Shown: positions 1-6,908 of the stretch, piece by piece | Layout of the letters: each line of letters begins with the position of its first letter | Numbering within the stretch: position 1 is the first letter of the stretch | Assembly (NCBI GenBank): GCA_044353905.1 | Contig: JBILBA010000015.1 | Coordinates: 1-28,897, forward strand | Direction of reading: 5' to 3' | Length of the DNA stretch: 28,897 nt | Source: MWH-TA3 sp044353905 | GTDB lineage: Bacteria; Actinomycetota; Actinomycetes; Actinomycetales; Microbacteriaceae | Made by a program: the position numbers and the translations under genes | The notes under the pieces: model-generated | Seen by the model: the letters and a program-made list of their open reading frames with translations, nothing else | What the model was told of the DNA's origin: nothing | Database searches by the model: none

Positions 1-351
1 AGCGACAGCATCGCGAGTTGCGCTGTTGTGCTGACCGAAGAGTGCGACGATTCCGTCTTCCTGGATGAGTCGCTGCGCTGCGCTAACTCCAGCAGTGGGA
101 ACGCCGGTCTCATCGGCGACCAAGAGCTCAAGCTGTTGGCCGTTCACGCCACCCGCCGCGTTGATTTCCTCAACGGCGAGTTCTGCTGCGTTTTGGGTGG
201 GCGGACCAAAAATACCCGCTGCCCCGCTCAGGTCGGTGAGCAAACCGATTTTGAGTGTTTCCGTGCTTACCGCAGACGTTGAACACCCAGTGAGTGTTGC
301 AACGATGCCCGCAGCAGCGACAAAAGCCGCTAAAGAGGAACGATGGATCAT
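1..351 (-). CDS. Branched-chain-type ABC substrate-binding lipoprotein (5' part only)
   Basis: The gene reads leftward and leaves the window, so only the first 117 codons are visible. The ATG at 351 follows an AAAGG ribosome site. The protein opens with a charged MIHR, a hydrophobic stretch and a lipobox (LTGC, Cys23), so it should be a lipoprotein anchored outside the membrane. The mature part begins with TLKIGLLTDLSG, followed by GPPTQNAAELAVEEINAAGGVNGQ. This is the usual start of type-I periplasmic binding proteins (LivK/Peripla_BP_6) that feed amino acids, urea, amides or short acids to ABC importers. The ligand cannot be read from this part, and the transporter genes, if linked, lie outside the window. 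Confidence 0.88.
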   Translation of the reverse strand, partial: MIHRSSLAAFVAAAGIVATLTGCSTSAVSTETLKIGLLTDLSGAAGIFGPPTQNAAELAVEEINAAGGVNGQQLELLVADETGVPTAGVSAAQRLIQEDGIVALFGQHNSATRDAVA

Positions 352-416
352 GATGTACCTTTCGTGTTTATGTCAATATGAAAGTACTTGCTTACATATT
401 TGTACACTAAGACAGG
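352..416 (-). promoter_or_regulatory. AT-rich probable promoter region of the lipoprotein gene
   Basis: This stretch is much richer in A and T than its surroundings. It contains TTGACA (minus strand, 376-371), the 8-bp palindrome AAGTACTT (382-389 area) and a second GTAC a short way further on. TTGACA is too close to the start codon to be the -35 box of a leaderless or short-leader transcript, so I cannot place a -35/-10 pair. Regulatory use is inferred from composition and position only. Confidence 0.3.
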
Positions 417-491
417 TTGCTCGTCAAGCCCCACACTCGTCCAACGTTTGTGGCTTGCCGAAGCAAGAGAGACCCCTCATCAGCAACTCTC

Positions 492-698
492 GACATCGCC
501 GAAGTGCCCGCGGTCGAGGTACTTCAGGGGGTCGCCGTTCACCTCATCACCGCCGCCGCACCCGAACTTGGTGATCACCACGCCCGCCCGCTGCGCGACG
601 GACTGCGTTCGTTGCAACTCGCGTTCCGTGAAGCCTCGGCGATCCCCGACGCATTAGGTTCCGGTCCCGGCGAAAAGTGGACTGGCCCCGTCATCTAA
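492..698 (+). pseudogene. DUF1844 gene relic with internal deletion
   Basis: The + frame reads DIAEVPAVEVLQGVAVHLIT, then AAAPELGDHHARPLRDGLRS, then LQLAFREASAIPDALGSGPGEKWTGPV and a stop. This matches, from memory, both ends of the actinobacterial DUF1844 protein, which normally sits between sseB and infC. Those proteins have about 30 more residues between the 'AVHLMSAAA' part and the 'APEI..HA.PLRDGLR' part. Here the two parts are fused in frame, so the middle helices are missing. No convincing start codon or ribosome site precedes it (the open frame reaches a TTG at 417). Its final codon and stop fall inside a tRNA-like sequence, so the natural 3' end is also replaced. I call it a relic; expression of a short protein cannot be excluded. 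Confidence 0.6.
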
Positions 699-740
699 CT
701 ACTGATCAGACGGTTGGGGGTTCGAATCCCTCCAGGCGCG
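693..740 (+). tRNA. 3' half of a tRNA gene (Arg-ACG-like), truncated
   Basis: A T-arm is clear: GGGGG (716-720), loop TTCGAAT (721-727), CCCTC (728-732), followed by CAGGCGC (733-739) as the 3' acceptor strand. Upstream, TCTAA-CTACTGA-TCAGA (695-711) resembles an anticodon arm with one A/C mismatch. Typical tRNA-Arg(ACG) has CTGACTACGGATCAG here, so this copy differs at an anticodon base (ACT in place of ACG). No D-arm and no 5' acceptor strand (expected GCGCCTG) exist upstream; that space is the DUF1844 relic. It is therefore a fragment, not a working tRNA. Such 3' ends are commonly left at attachment sites of integrated elements. Confidence 0.6.
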
Positions 741-761
741 CTCCGGCGGATCCCCCGAAAC

Positions 762-2360
762 TTAGTTGTTCCACTGACCCGGAACAAGTGTGACGTGGAA
801 CGAGTCCTCGTATAGCGCGTGATTGCGTGACGCGAGGAGGGGTTTTGTGATGGAGTGCATTCCCCACGAATCCGACACGTCGAGAGAACATGTTTGAGTA
901 ACCCAGCGCCCGGGTTCGCGCAAGCTTTCGTGTCGTGGCCACGAGACGTGATCTGGACTGAAAATCCCTGATGGGACCGATTCTGTCTCGGAACAGAATC
1001 CCAACCACACATTCGCGTCGCCGGCGCGGAACCGAATCGGATGCCCAAAAGTAGGATCTGCTTGGCCCAAGCCTCCGAGAAAGGGTGCGCGGGTTCCGGT
1101 AGATCCTCGAGGCGGCCGAAGTGCATGATCGCCCTGCCCCAGAATGACCGAAGCGCCGAGAATGGACAGCGCGCGTGAAACAGAATTGGTCGCGAAACCT
1201 GAGTTCGGCATGACCCCGATCAGCACTCCCGCAAAAGTGAGGAGAGCGACGGTGGGAATGGTTTCCGACACAGGGAAAGTGAAAAATCGGGAATCGGGAG
1301 TGGCGATGAGAATCTCGGTCGCGCCACTGTCGCTGCCGCGCCGCCCCTGAACGACCAGTGAGTTGTGTAACGAGGCGTAGGCCCGCGTGTCGTCGATCCA
1401 GGTGTCGCGGGTTTCGACCGTTGTCGGAAGCACAAGTAAGCGCGGGGCATCGTCTGGGGAATTCGGCGCCGGGTCGATTGTCGTTGGGTCGCCCGACCAG
1501 ACGCTGATGGTGACAGCTGTCGGCGTGATTGCGGAATCGGACGCGGTGAGGCGGTGGACGCGAATGTCGGGCTTCCGCACACTTGGCTTCGCCTGTGCGC
1601 GGGTTGTGCCCAACTCAAGATCTGCCGACACAAGGCCTCGTCCATAATCGTTCGAGGCGAGTACAACCGCGTCGCGGTCGATGATGCAACTACCACCGCT
1701 GAACACGACTCCCCGGTCGGTACCAATCAGGTCTGCTGCGATGATCGGTATCCCGTACTCCGCTGCGCGAAGGGTCCAGGTGGCACTCGGTGCGGGTTCG
1801 GCTACCCACGCGGTCGAAAAAACAATCGCCTGAGCACCCCGCGCCACCGCTGACTCGATCGGCTCGGGATAATCTAAATCGGCGCAGATCAAAGGGGAGA
1901 CTCGTCCTATCGGGGTGTCCCACAGCGGCGGAATCATTTCACCCGCAACGGCCCACGAAAGGTCTTCCACAAACAAGCAGGTCTTGTCGTAGTGCCCGAC
2001 GACTTCGGTCGGCGACACGAGCGTACAGCGATTGGTGAGTCGTCCGGTGACCGCGTCGACGGCGGGGTGGCCGATAACGAGCCACGAACCGCTTTTCTCC
2101 GCCAGGGCAATCCACTCCGCGTGCGTCGCGGGGTCGCTGCATTTCACGGCGTGCGGCAGTATTTCGTCGGCGCTCGACCAGATGTACCCCGTCAGCGCCA
2201 TCTCGGGGAACACGACAATCGCAGGCGGCGGTCCGTCGCTAGCCAAAAGAAGATCGCGCGCAAGATTCAGATTCGCGTCGACATCGCCGTGAACGGGCTC
2301 GAACTGTAACGCGGCGACGCGGACGCGGGAGTTGCCGGGATTTTGGTCGGGAGTGGTCAC
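762..2360 (-). CDS. Nitrilase-superfamily amidohydrolase with a degenerate second domain
   Basis: The protein has 532 residues, about twice the usual nitrilase size. Residues about 14-270 form a carbon-nitrogen hydrolase domain with the full triad: Glu53 in FPEMALTG, Lys126 in HYDKTCLF and Cys159 in LICADLDYPE. Such enzymes hydrolyse amides, carbamoyl amino acids or nitriles in the cytosol. Residues about 300-532 echo the same fold (LLVLPTTVET, then GVLIGVMPNSGFATNSVSRA), but Glu and Cys are not conserved, so this half is probably inactive. It starts with GTG one base after the stop of the dehydrogenase gene, so translation is probably coupled. As the last gene of the permease operon it may act on the imported compound or its derivative. 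The exact substrate is unknown. Confidence 0.85.
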   Translation of the reverse strand: MTTPDQNPGNSRVRVAALQFEPVHGDVDANLNLARDLLLASDGPPPAIVVFPEMALTGYIWSSADEILPHAVKCSDPATHAEWIALAEKSGSWLVIGHPAVDAVTGRLTNRCTLVSPTEVVGHYDKTCLFVEDLSWAVAGEMIPPLWDTPIGRVSPLICADLDYPEPIESAVARGAQAIVFSTAWVAEPAPSATWTLRAAEYGIPIIAADLIGTDRGVVFSGGSCIIDRDAVVLASNDYGRGLVSADLELGTTRAQAKPSVRKPDIRVHRLTASDSAITPTAVTISVWSGDPTTIDPAPNSPDDAPRLLVLPTTVETRDTWIDDTRAYASLHNSLVVQGRRGSDSGATEILIATPDSRFFTFPVSETIPTVALLTFAGVLIGVMPNSGFATNSVSRALSILGASVILGQGDHALRPPRGSTGTRAPFLGGLGQADPTFGHPIRFRAGDANVWLGFCSETESVPSGIFSPDHVSWPRHESLREPGRWVTQTCSLDVSDSWGMHSITKPLLASRNHALYEDSFHVTLVPGQWNN

Positions 2361-2361
2361 T

Positions 2362-3459
2362 CTAGAAGACGATCACAGAACGCGTGCGCTCACCCCGTCG
2401 CATCGCGTCGAGAGCGTCGTTGACGTCGTCGAGCCCCACGCGATCCGAAATGAGGTCGTCGAGAGGCAATTTACCCGCGAGATAGAGTTCCGCGATTCTC
2501 GGGAAGTCAACGAGTGGAACAGAACCCCCGTAGTTTGAACCGACGAGAGTGAGCCCCAACTCGGCGAAGCTCAGTGGGTCAATTGTCGCGCGATGACCAA
2601 CTGGAGGAAGTCCGACAATGACCGCGGTACCGCCCGCTCGCGTGATGTGGGGCAGGTCCTCGATGCTTCCCACGCGCCCGATTGCCTCGAAAGAATAGTC
2701 GACACCGTCCGCCACGATGGCCCGAACATCGGAAACCATGTCGGCACCGGCGACGACCGTGTGCGTCGCTCCAAACCGAGTCGCTGCGTCTAACTTTTCG
2801 GCGCTGATGTCCACCGCAATAATCGGGTTGGCTCCCGCAAGTGCGAGACCCATTATTACCGACAGTCCCACGCCTCCGCAGCCGATCACAAGGGCCGACG
2901 AGCCGGCGGTCACCCGAGCATTGTTGAGGACCGCACCCACGCCCGTAGTGACGGAGCAGCCAATCAGGCTCGCGACATCAAACGGCACCGCGCTAGGGAT
3001 TGCCACGACAGCCGATTCGGGTGCAACGGTGTACTCGGCCATTGTCCCGAGGCCCAAATAGGGGAAAACCTGTTTCCCCGCCATCGTGTGGCGCGTGGTG
3101 CCGTCCGGCATCACGCACTCTACCGACCGCGTGCGAGTGCATGCCCAGGACTTACCCTCGGAGCAGGATCGGCACTTTTGACACGGTGCGAACCACGAAA
3201 GGATCACGTGATCTCCCGGGCTAACCGTGGTGACGCCGACCCCTACTGATTCCACGACTCCTGCGCCTTCGTGGCCCAAAACAGTGGGGGTCGGCATCGG
3301 CCATTCGCCATCAACAACGTGGCGGTCGGAACCGCAAACTCCCGACGCACCCATTCGAATCAGCACCTCGCCGGCTTTCGGATCGTCGAGCTCGACAGTA
3401 ACAATGTCGAGTCGGTCAGATTCGCCGGTATGGACAGCCGCTTTCATCGAACGGGGCAT
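2362..3459 (-). CDS. Zinc-dependent medium-chain alcohol dehydrogenase
   Basis: This is a 365-residue MDR-family dehydrogenase that oxidises alcohols or reduces aldehydes with NAD(P). Catalytic zinc ligands are visible as Cys42 (GVCGSDRH), His63-Glu64 (LGHEGAG) and a later Cys in LIGCSVTTGVGAV. The structural zinc site is complete (Cys93, 96, 99, 107). The Rossmann motif is GCGGVGLSVIMGLALAGA. Overall it resembles the class III / mycothiol-dependent formaldehyde dehydrogenase branch, though the substrate cannot be fixed. I chose the ATG at 3459 because GGAAA lies 6 bases before it; the frame is open further upstream but would overlap the permease gene. It lies 25 bases after the permease stop and 1 base before the nitrilase start, so it is in the same operon. 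Confidence 0.9.
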   Translation of the reverse strand: MPRSMKAAVHTGESDRLDIVTVELDDPKAGEVLIRMGASGVCGSDRHVVDGEWPMPTPTVLGHEGAGVVESVGVGVTTVSPGDHVILSWFAPCQKCRSCSEGKSWACTRTRSVECVMPDGTTRHTMAGKQVFPYLGLGTMAEYTVAPESAVVAIPSAVPFDVASLIGCSVTTGVGAVLNNARVTAGSSALVIGCGGVGLSVIMGLALAGANPIIAVDISAEKLDAATRFGATHTVVAGADMVSDVRAIVADGVDYSFEAIGRVGSIEDLPHITRAGGTAVIVGLPPVGHRATIDPLSFAELGLTLVGSNYGGSVPLVDFPRIAELYLAGKLPLDDLISDRVGLDDVNDALDAMRRGERTRSVIVF

Positions 3460-3484
3460 CGAGAGTTTCCTATCTACTGTCTTG

Positions 3485-4933
3485 CTATTTCTTTGCGGAT
3501 TCGAGCTCGGTCGGCAATTCGTAGCCGCCACGCCCGGATTTGGCCGAGTTCAGCAGTGGCGTGAGCAACAAGTGCAGCACAAAGGAAACCGCCACAGCAG
3601 GAACGGACGCGGTCGTCCAGTTGAACAGCGCATCGGTTTCCAACGTCATCGGGTTGTACAACCAGAGGTAGGCGCCAACTCCAGCCAGAGATGAGATCAT
3701 CGCCGCGAGGTTGAAACCACCGTGGAAGTGGTAACGCGATGTGCTACCGGGTGCGTAGAGCGCACCGAGGTTAATCCGCTGCTTGCGCAAGACGAAGTAA
3801 TCCGCGATGACTGTTCCACAGACCGCTGAGAGGAACGCGCCCGAGAAGGTGACGAACAGCAAGAACTGGTCGTACAACAATCCGGGGAAGAAACTCACGA
3901 TTGCCGCGGGAACCAAGAAGATTGCCGCAAGAACTTCCCACCGGGTGGTGGCAAAGAGTTTTCCGCTCGCCTGACGCAAGGCCAGCGTGTTGGAATACAC
4001 GATGGACGCGAGAGACGTGATGTTGGCGAAGGCGATAAACAGCAACGCGATTACTCCGAACACCGCTCCACCTGCCGTCATCAACCACACCGTGGGGTCC
4101 CAGTTGCCCAGGGTGAGTGCCGACGCCATACCCACCAATTGCGCGATGATGGTCACGATTGCGAGACCAATAAACGCGGGCCACAACGAGGCTTGAGGGG
4201 ACTTCGTGAGGCGCCCAAGGCTTCCCATGATGGGCCACCACGAGAAGGCCACGCCGAGGTTGAACTCAACAGCAATCGCAAAGTTCAAAGCTGGGTCGTC
4301 AAACGGCGCAAGCGGGGCTGCGGCCATCAGGTCGGTCCATGTCGTTTGTGTGAACAGGAAGACGATCAGTCCGAGAGTCACGAGCGCCAACCCGGGAGCA
4401 ACGATTCGGTTGAACGCCTTAATCGATACTGGGCCCTTGGCTACAAGCGCCCAAGCGGCGGCGATACAGACCAGTGCGAACACAGTGACCAGAATCGAGT
4501 TGGGGTCAATGGTAGTTCCGAAAACCGTATTCGAAACCTGTGCCGTTGCGCGACCGAACATCGCTCCCAGCAGAGCCGACCAACCGACCTCAGTGAAGGT
4601 GATTACGGTAAAGAAAATCAGCGCGACCCCACCGAAACCAAAAATGCTCCGAAGGATTGTGTACTGCTCGACTCCGTATCGGCTACTGATTACCGTGGTG
4701 GCGAGCAACATGATGATGACACCGGCAACGTTGCCGATGATCATAGCGAGAATGCCTGGACCAAAGCCGACAAAATTCGCGGTTGCACCACCAACCAAGA
4801 ATGCCCACGTGGCGATGGCGAGGCCGATGTTGACCCAGGTGAAGTCTGCGAATCCCCACTGTCGCTCGTTCTTGAGAACGGGGAACGATCCGAATGTTCC
4901 TGCTTGACGAACTGCTTCTTGAGTTTGTGACAT
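3485..4933 (-). CDS. NCS1-family nucleobase/hydantoin-type cation symporter
   Basis: This is a 482-residue integral membrane protein with about twelve hydrophobic segments. Near the N-terminus it carries the NCS1 pattern: a tryptophan-rich first helix (FADFTWVNIGLAIATWAFLVG), then GNVAGVIIMLLATTVISSRYGVEQYTILRSIFGFGG. Family members import cytosine, purines, uracil, allantoin, hydantoins or thiamine precursors with Na+ or H+. The start is the ATG at 4933, which shares its A with the TAA stop of the small upstream gene (TAATG), so translation should be coupled. Co-transcription with an amidohydrolase and a dehydrogenase fits import of a nitrogen-containing ring or amide compound. Confidence 0.9.
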   Translation of the reverse strand: MSQTQEAVRQAGTFGSFPVLKNERQWGFADFTWVNIGLAIATWAFLVGGATANFVGFGPGILAMIIGNVAGVIIMLLATTVISSRYGVEQYTILRSIFGFGGVALIFFTVITFTEVGWSALLGAMFGRATAQVSNTVFGTTIDPNSILVTVFALVCIAAAWALVAKGPVSIKAFNRIVAPGLALVTLGLIVFLFTQTTWTDLMAAAPLAPFDDPALNFAIAVEFNLGVAFSWWPIMGSLGRLTKSPQASLWPAFIGLAIVTIIAQLVGMASALTLGNWDPTVWLMTAGGAVFGVIALLFIAFANITSLASIVYSNTLALRQASGKLFATTRWEVLAAIFLVPAAIVSFFPGLLYDQFLLFVTFSGAFLSAVCGTVIADYFVLRKQRINLGALYAPGSTSRYHFHGGFNLAAMISSLAGVGAYLWLYNPMTLETDALFNWTTASVPAVAVSFVLHLLLTPLLNSAKSGRGGYELPTELESAKK

Positions 4934-5109
4934 TAGAGCGAAACCACCAATCCGATAGCTAGGGTGACGAAAACGATAATCCCCGCCGTCCATAATTCAG
5001 TCGACGTGAGTGCCCGATGTGACTCGTCACCCGCCTCGTCTGACTGAATGATGTCGATTCGACGTTTGAGCTCTTGGGACAGAGCTGCTTCTTGCTGCTG
5101 ACCGTTCAT
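4933..5109 (-). CDS. Small single-helix membrane protein coupled to the NCS1 permease
   Basis: It has 58 residues, starting at an ATG 3-4 bases after a strong AAAGGAG site. Residues 1-36 are polar and helical (QELKRRIDIIQSDEAG); residues about 37-57 form one transmembrane helix (LWTAGIIVFVTLAIGLVVSL) that ends the protein. Its stop overlaps the permease start by one base, so the two are made together. I do not know a named family. By position it could be an accessory subunit that stabilises or targets the permease, in the way small partners accompany some symporters, but this is inference. Confidence 0.75.
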   Translation of the reverse strand: MNGQQQEAALSQELKRRIDIIQSDEAGDESHRALTSTELWTAGIIVFVTLAIGLVVSL

Positions 5110-5131
5110 TACTCTCCTTTGAGTTGTGGTC

Positions 5132-5149
5132 GTGCAGAGTGATCTGCAC
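5132..5149. promoter_or_regulatory. Inverted repeat, candidate operator of the permease operon
   Basis: GTGCAGA and TCTGCAC form a perfect 7+7 inverted repeat around four bases (GTGA), ending 22 bases before the start of the small membrane protein gene. A possible -10 box, TAGGTT, lies just upstream on the minus strand (5161-5156), without a good -35. A dimeric repressor binding here would cover the likely transcription start. No regulator gene is present in the window. Confidence 0.45.
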
Positions 5150-5197
5150 ATGGCTAACCTAGCGCAGCAACGTCGGCACTTCTAGGTGGTTGAGTGA

Positions 5198-5215
5198 TGC
5201 GCGGCAGACCGCGCA
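5198..5215 (-). terminator. GC-rich hairpin after the flavoprotein gene
   Basis: TGCGCGG-CAGA-CCGCGCA is a perfect 7-bp stem with a 4-base loop, 36 bases beyond the stop of the flavoprotein gene. There is no U-run on either side, so it would be an atypical, U-less terminator. It separates the flavoprotein from the permease operon promoter. Confidence 0.4.
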
Positions 5216-5251
5216 ACTCGTTAAGTTGGTGCACACAAGCGAAGCGTGACG

Positions 5252-6832
5252 CTAGTCGAATTCGAGAACCGCCATTGCGGCATTGTGGCCAGCGATTCCG
5301 CTGACCGCGCCACCCCGCCTCGCGGTTGATCCGCAGAAGTAGATGCCCGGCTCGCGGGTGTCAACACCCCAGCGTTCCGCCGGCGTCGAAAGTGGCGCCT
5401 CGTCCGGGACGAACGGCCAACTGAGTGGCGCATGAAAGATGTTTCCGCCCGGCAGCCCGAGAGCGTTTTCCAAATCGAGAGTCGTCTTTGTTTCGATACA
5501 GGGTTTGCCGTTAGCGTCAACCACCAACAAATCACGGATGTCCTCCGACAACACCGAATTGAGCGAATCGATGACCGCGTCCTCGAGCTTGTGACGCATT
5601 ACGTCGTTGTCGTTGCCTCTCAGCAACGAATGTGGTGTTTGAAGCGCGAAGACGGTGAGGGTCTGGGCGCCCGATTCGCGAAGAGATTCGCCGAGGATGG
5701 TCGGGTCGGTAATCGAATGGCAGTAGATCTCGCACGGAAGCGGGTTGGGTATCTCGCCTCGCGTCGCCTGTTCGAAAGCGGACTGCAATTGCGTGAAACT
5801 TTCGTTGATGTGGAAGGTTCCGCCGAAAGCGGCGACAGGCTCGGTTTTTGATTTCAATCTCGGTAAGCGCTTGAGAAGCATGTTGACCTTTACCTGGGCG
5901 CCTTCGATGTCGTGAGCCGGGGACCGACCGCGGAGAGATTCGAGAACCGGCCGGGCAACATTGGCGAGCACGAATCGCGCCGACACCGAGCGGGTTTCGC
6001 CGTCTTGTTGGTAGGTGACGGTTCGAACGGGACTATCGGTTGCGGTGCCGCCGTCTAGATCGCCAATGGACAGCACCTCGCACCCTGACTTGAGTTCGGC
6101 ACCGAGCTCCCGCGCACGCGCCGCCATCGAACTCGTGACTGCACCCATCCCGCCAACAGGAATGTTCCACTCGCCGGTTTCGTTTCCAATCACGTGGTAC
6201 AAAAAGCACTTATTGGCGTCGAGCTCTGCATCGTGATTAGAGGCGAATGTCCCGATGAGTGCGTCGGTCATGACCACGCCACGCACCAGATCAGACTCGA
6301 ACGAATCGGCAATCGTTTCGCCGATGGGCCGTACAAAGAACTCGTTCCACAATTCAGCGCCGAGCAACTGCCGGACTTCCGCTTCAGTTTTCAAAGGCTC
6401 CAGCACTGTGGGAAACAACGCTTTTGCGATGGTTTCGGTCTTTGCATAAAAGTCATTCCACGCCTCGAAGTCGCTCGCCGCACCGATTGATTCGAACGAC
6501 CGTGCCGTCGCCTCGGCGTCGATTTCGTCAATCAGCAACCCAGCCTTGCCATCCGGTGCGGGAGTGAACGACCCGTAACGTCGCGGGGCTGTCTCGACAT
6601 CGAGCCCAAGGTCGTCGATGATGCGCTTCGGAAGAAGGCTAACGAGATACGAGTACCGTGACAGTTTTGCTTCGATTCCATCGAATGCCTGTGCTGACAC
6701 AGCAGCCCCACCGAGCACATCGTGCTGCTCGAGTACGACCACCGATTTTCCCGCTTTGGCCAAATATGCTGCTGCAACCAGACCGTTGTGCCCACCGCCG
6801 ATTATGGCAACGTCGACGGAATCACTGTGCAT
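5252..6832 (-). CDS. FAD-dependent oxidoreductase of the phytoene-desaturase/PYROXD2 group
   Basis: This 526-residue protein starts with a dinucleotide-binding fold, VDVAIIGGGHNGLVAAAYLAKAG ending in VVVLEQHDVLGGAA (residues about 6-44). It ends with the second FAD motif, IYFCGSTARRGGAVSGIAGHNAA. This is the COG1233 pattern of carotenoid desaturases, isomerases and PYROXD2-like proteins. No other carotenoid gene is nearby, so a carotenoid role is not supported. It follows the acyl ligase gene by 76 bases on the same strand and could oxidise a product of that pathway. No ribosome site precedes the ATG, but a TAGACT -10 box lies 6 bases upstream, so it may also have its own leaderless transcript. 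Confidence 0.85.
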   Translation of the reverse strand: MHSDSVDVAIIGGGHNGLVAAAYLAKAGKSVVVLEQHDVLGGAAVSAQAFDGIEAKLSRYSYLVSLLPKRIIDDLGLDVETAPRRYGSFTPAPDGKAGLLIDEIDAEATARSFESIGAASDFEAWNDFYAKTETIAKALFPTVLEPLKTEAEVRQLLGAELWNEFFVRPIGETIADSFESDLVRGVVMTDALIGTFASNHDAELDANKCFLYHVIGNETGEWNIPVGGMGAVTSSMAARARELGAELKSGCEVLSIGDLDGGTATDSPVRTVTYQQDGETRSVSARFVLANVARPVLESLRGRSPAHDIEGAQVKVNMLLKRLPRLKSKTEPVAAFGGTFHINESFTQLQSAFEQATRGEIPNPLPCEIYCHSITDPTILGESLRESGAQTLTVFALQTPHSLLRGNDNDVMRHKLEDAVIDSLNSVLSEDIRDLLVVDANGKPCIETKTTLDLENALGLPGGNIFHAPLSWPFVPDEAPLSTPAERWGVDTREPGIYFCGSTARRGGAVSGIAGHNAAMAVLEFD

Positions 6833-6838
6833 TCGTTC

Positions 6839-6844
6839 AGTCTA
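6839..6844 (-). promoter_or_regulatory. -10 box (TAGACT) for a leaderless flavoprotein transcript
   Basis: TAGACT ends 6 bases before the ATG at 6832, which would put transcription start at or next to the start codon. There is no clear -35 and no ribosome site. The same arrangement recurs at other genes in this window. Confidence 0.4.
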
Positions 6845-6908
6845 GGACAGGGGCAATTGTGCTTGAGCGCATCCCCAACCGTCGGGCCATGGATTGATGG
6901 TTTGGGTC

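Noticed and set aside
693..740. A complete tRNA at this place
   Set aside because: No D-arm or 5' acceptor strand can be found upstream, and the anticodon arm has a mismatch and an unusual anticodon.
695..1126. Minus-strand frame ending in GGIRTPNRLISS, and its neighbour at 706-1008 ending in GFEPPTV
   Set aside because: These peptides are the usual false translation of the antisense of a tRNA T-arm, and both frames overlap the nitrilase gene. They helped to spot the tRNA fragment.
4139..4930. Long + strand frame of 263 codons opposite the permease gene
   Set aside because: Very hydrophilic and low in structure, without ribosome site or motif; it is the antisense shadow of a membrane protein gene.
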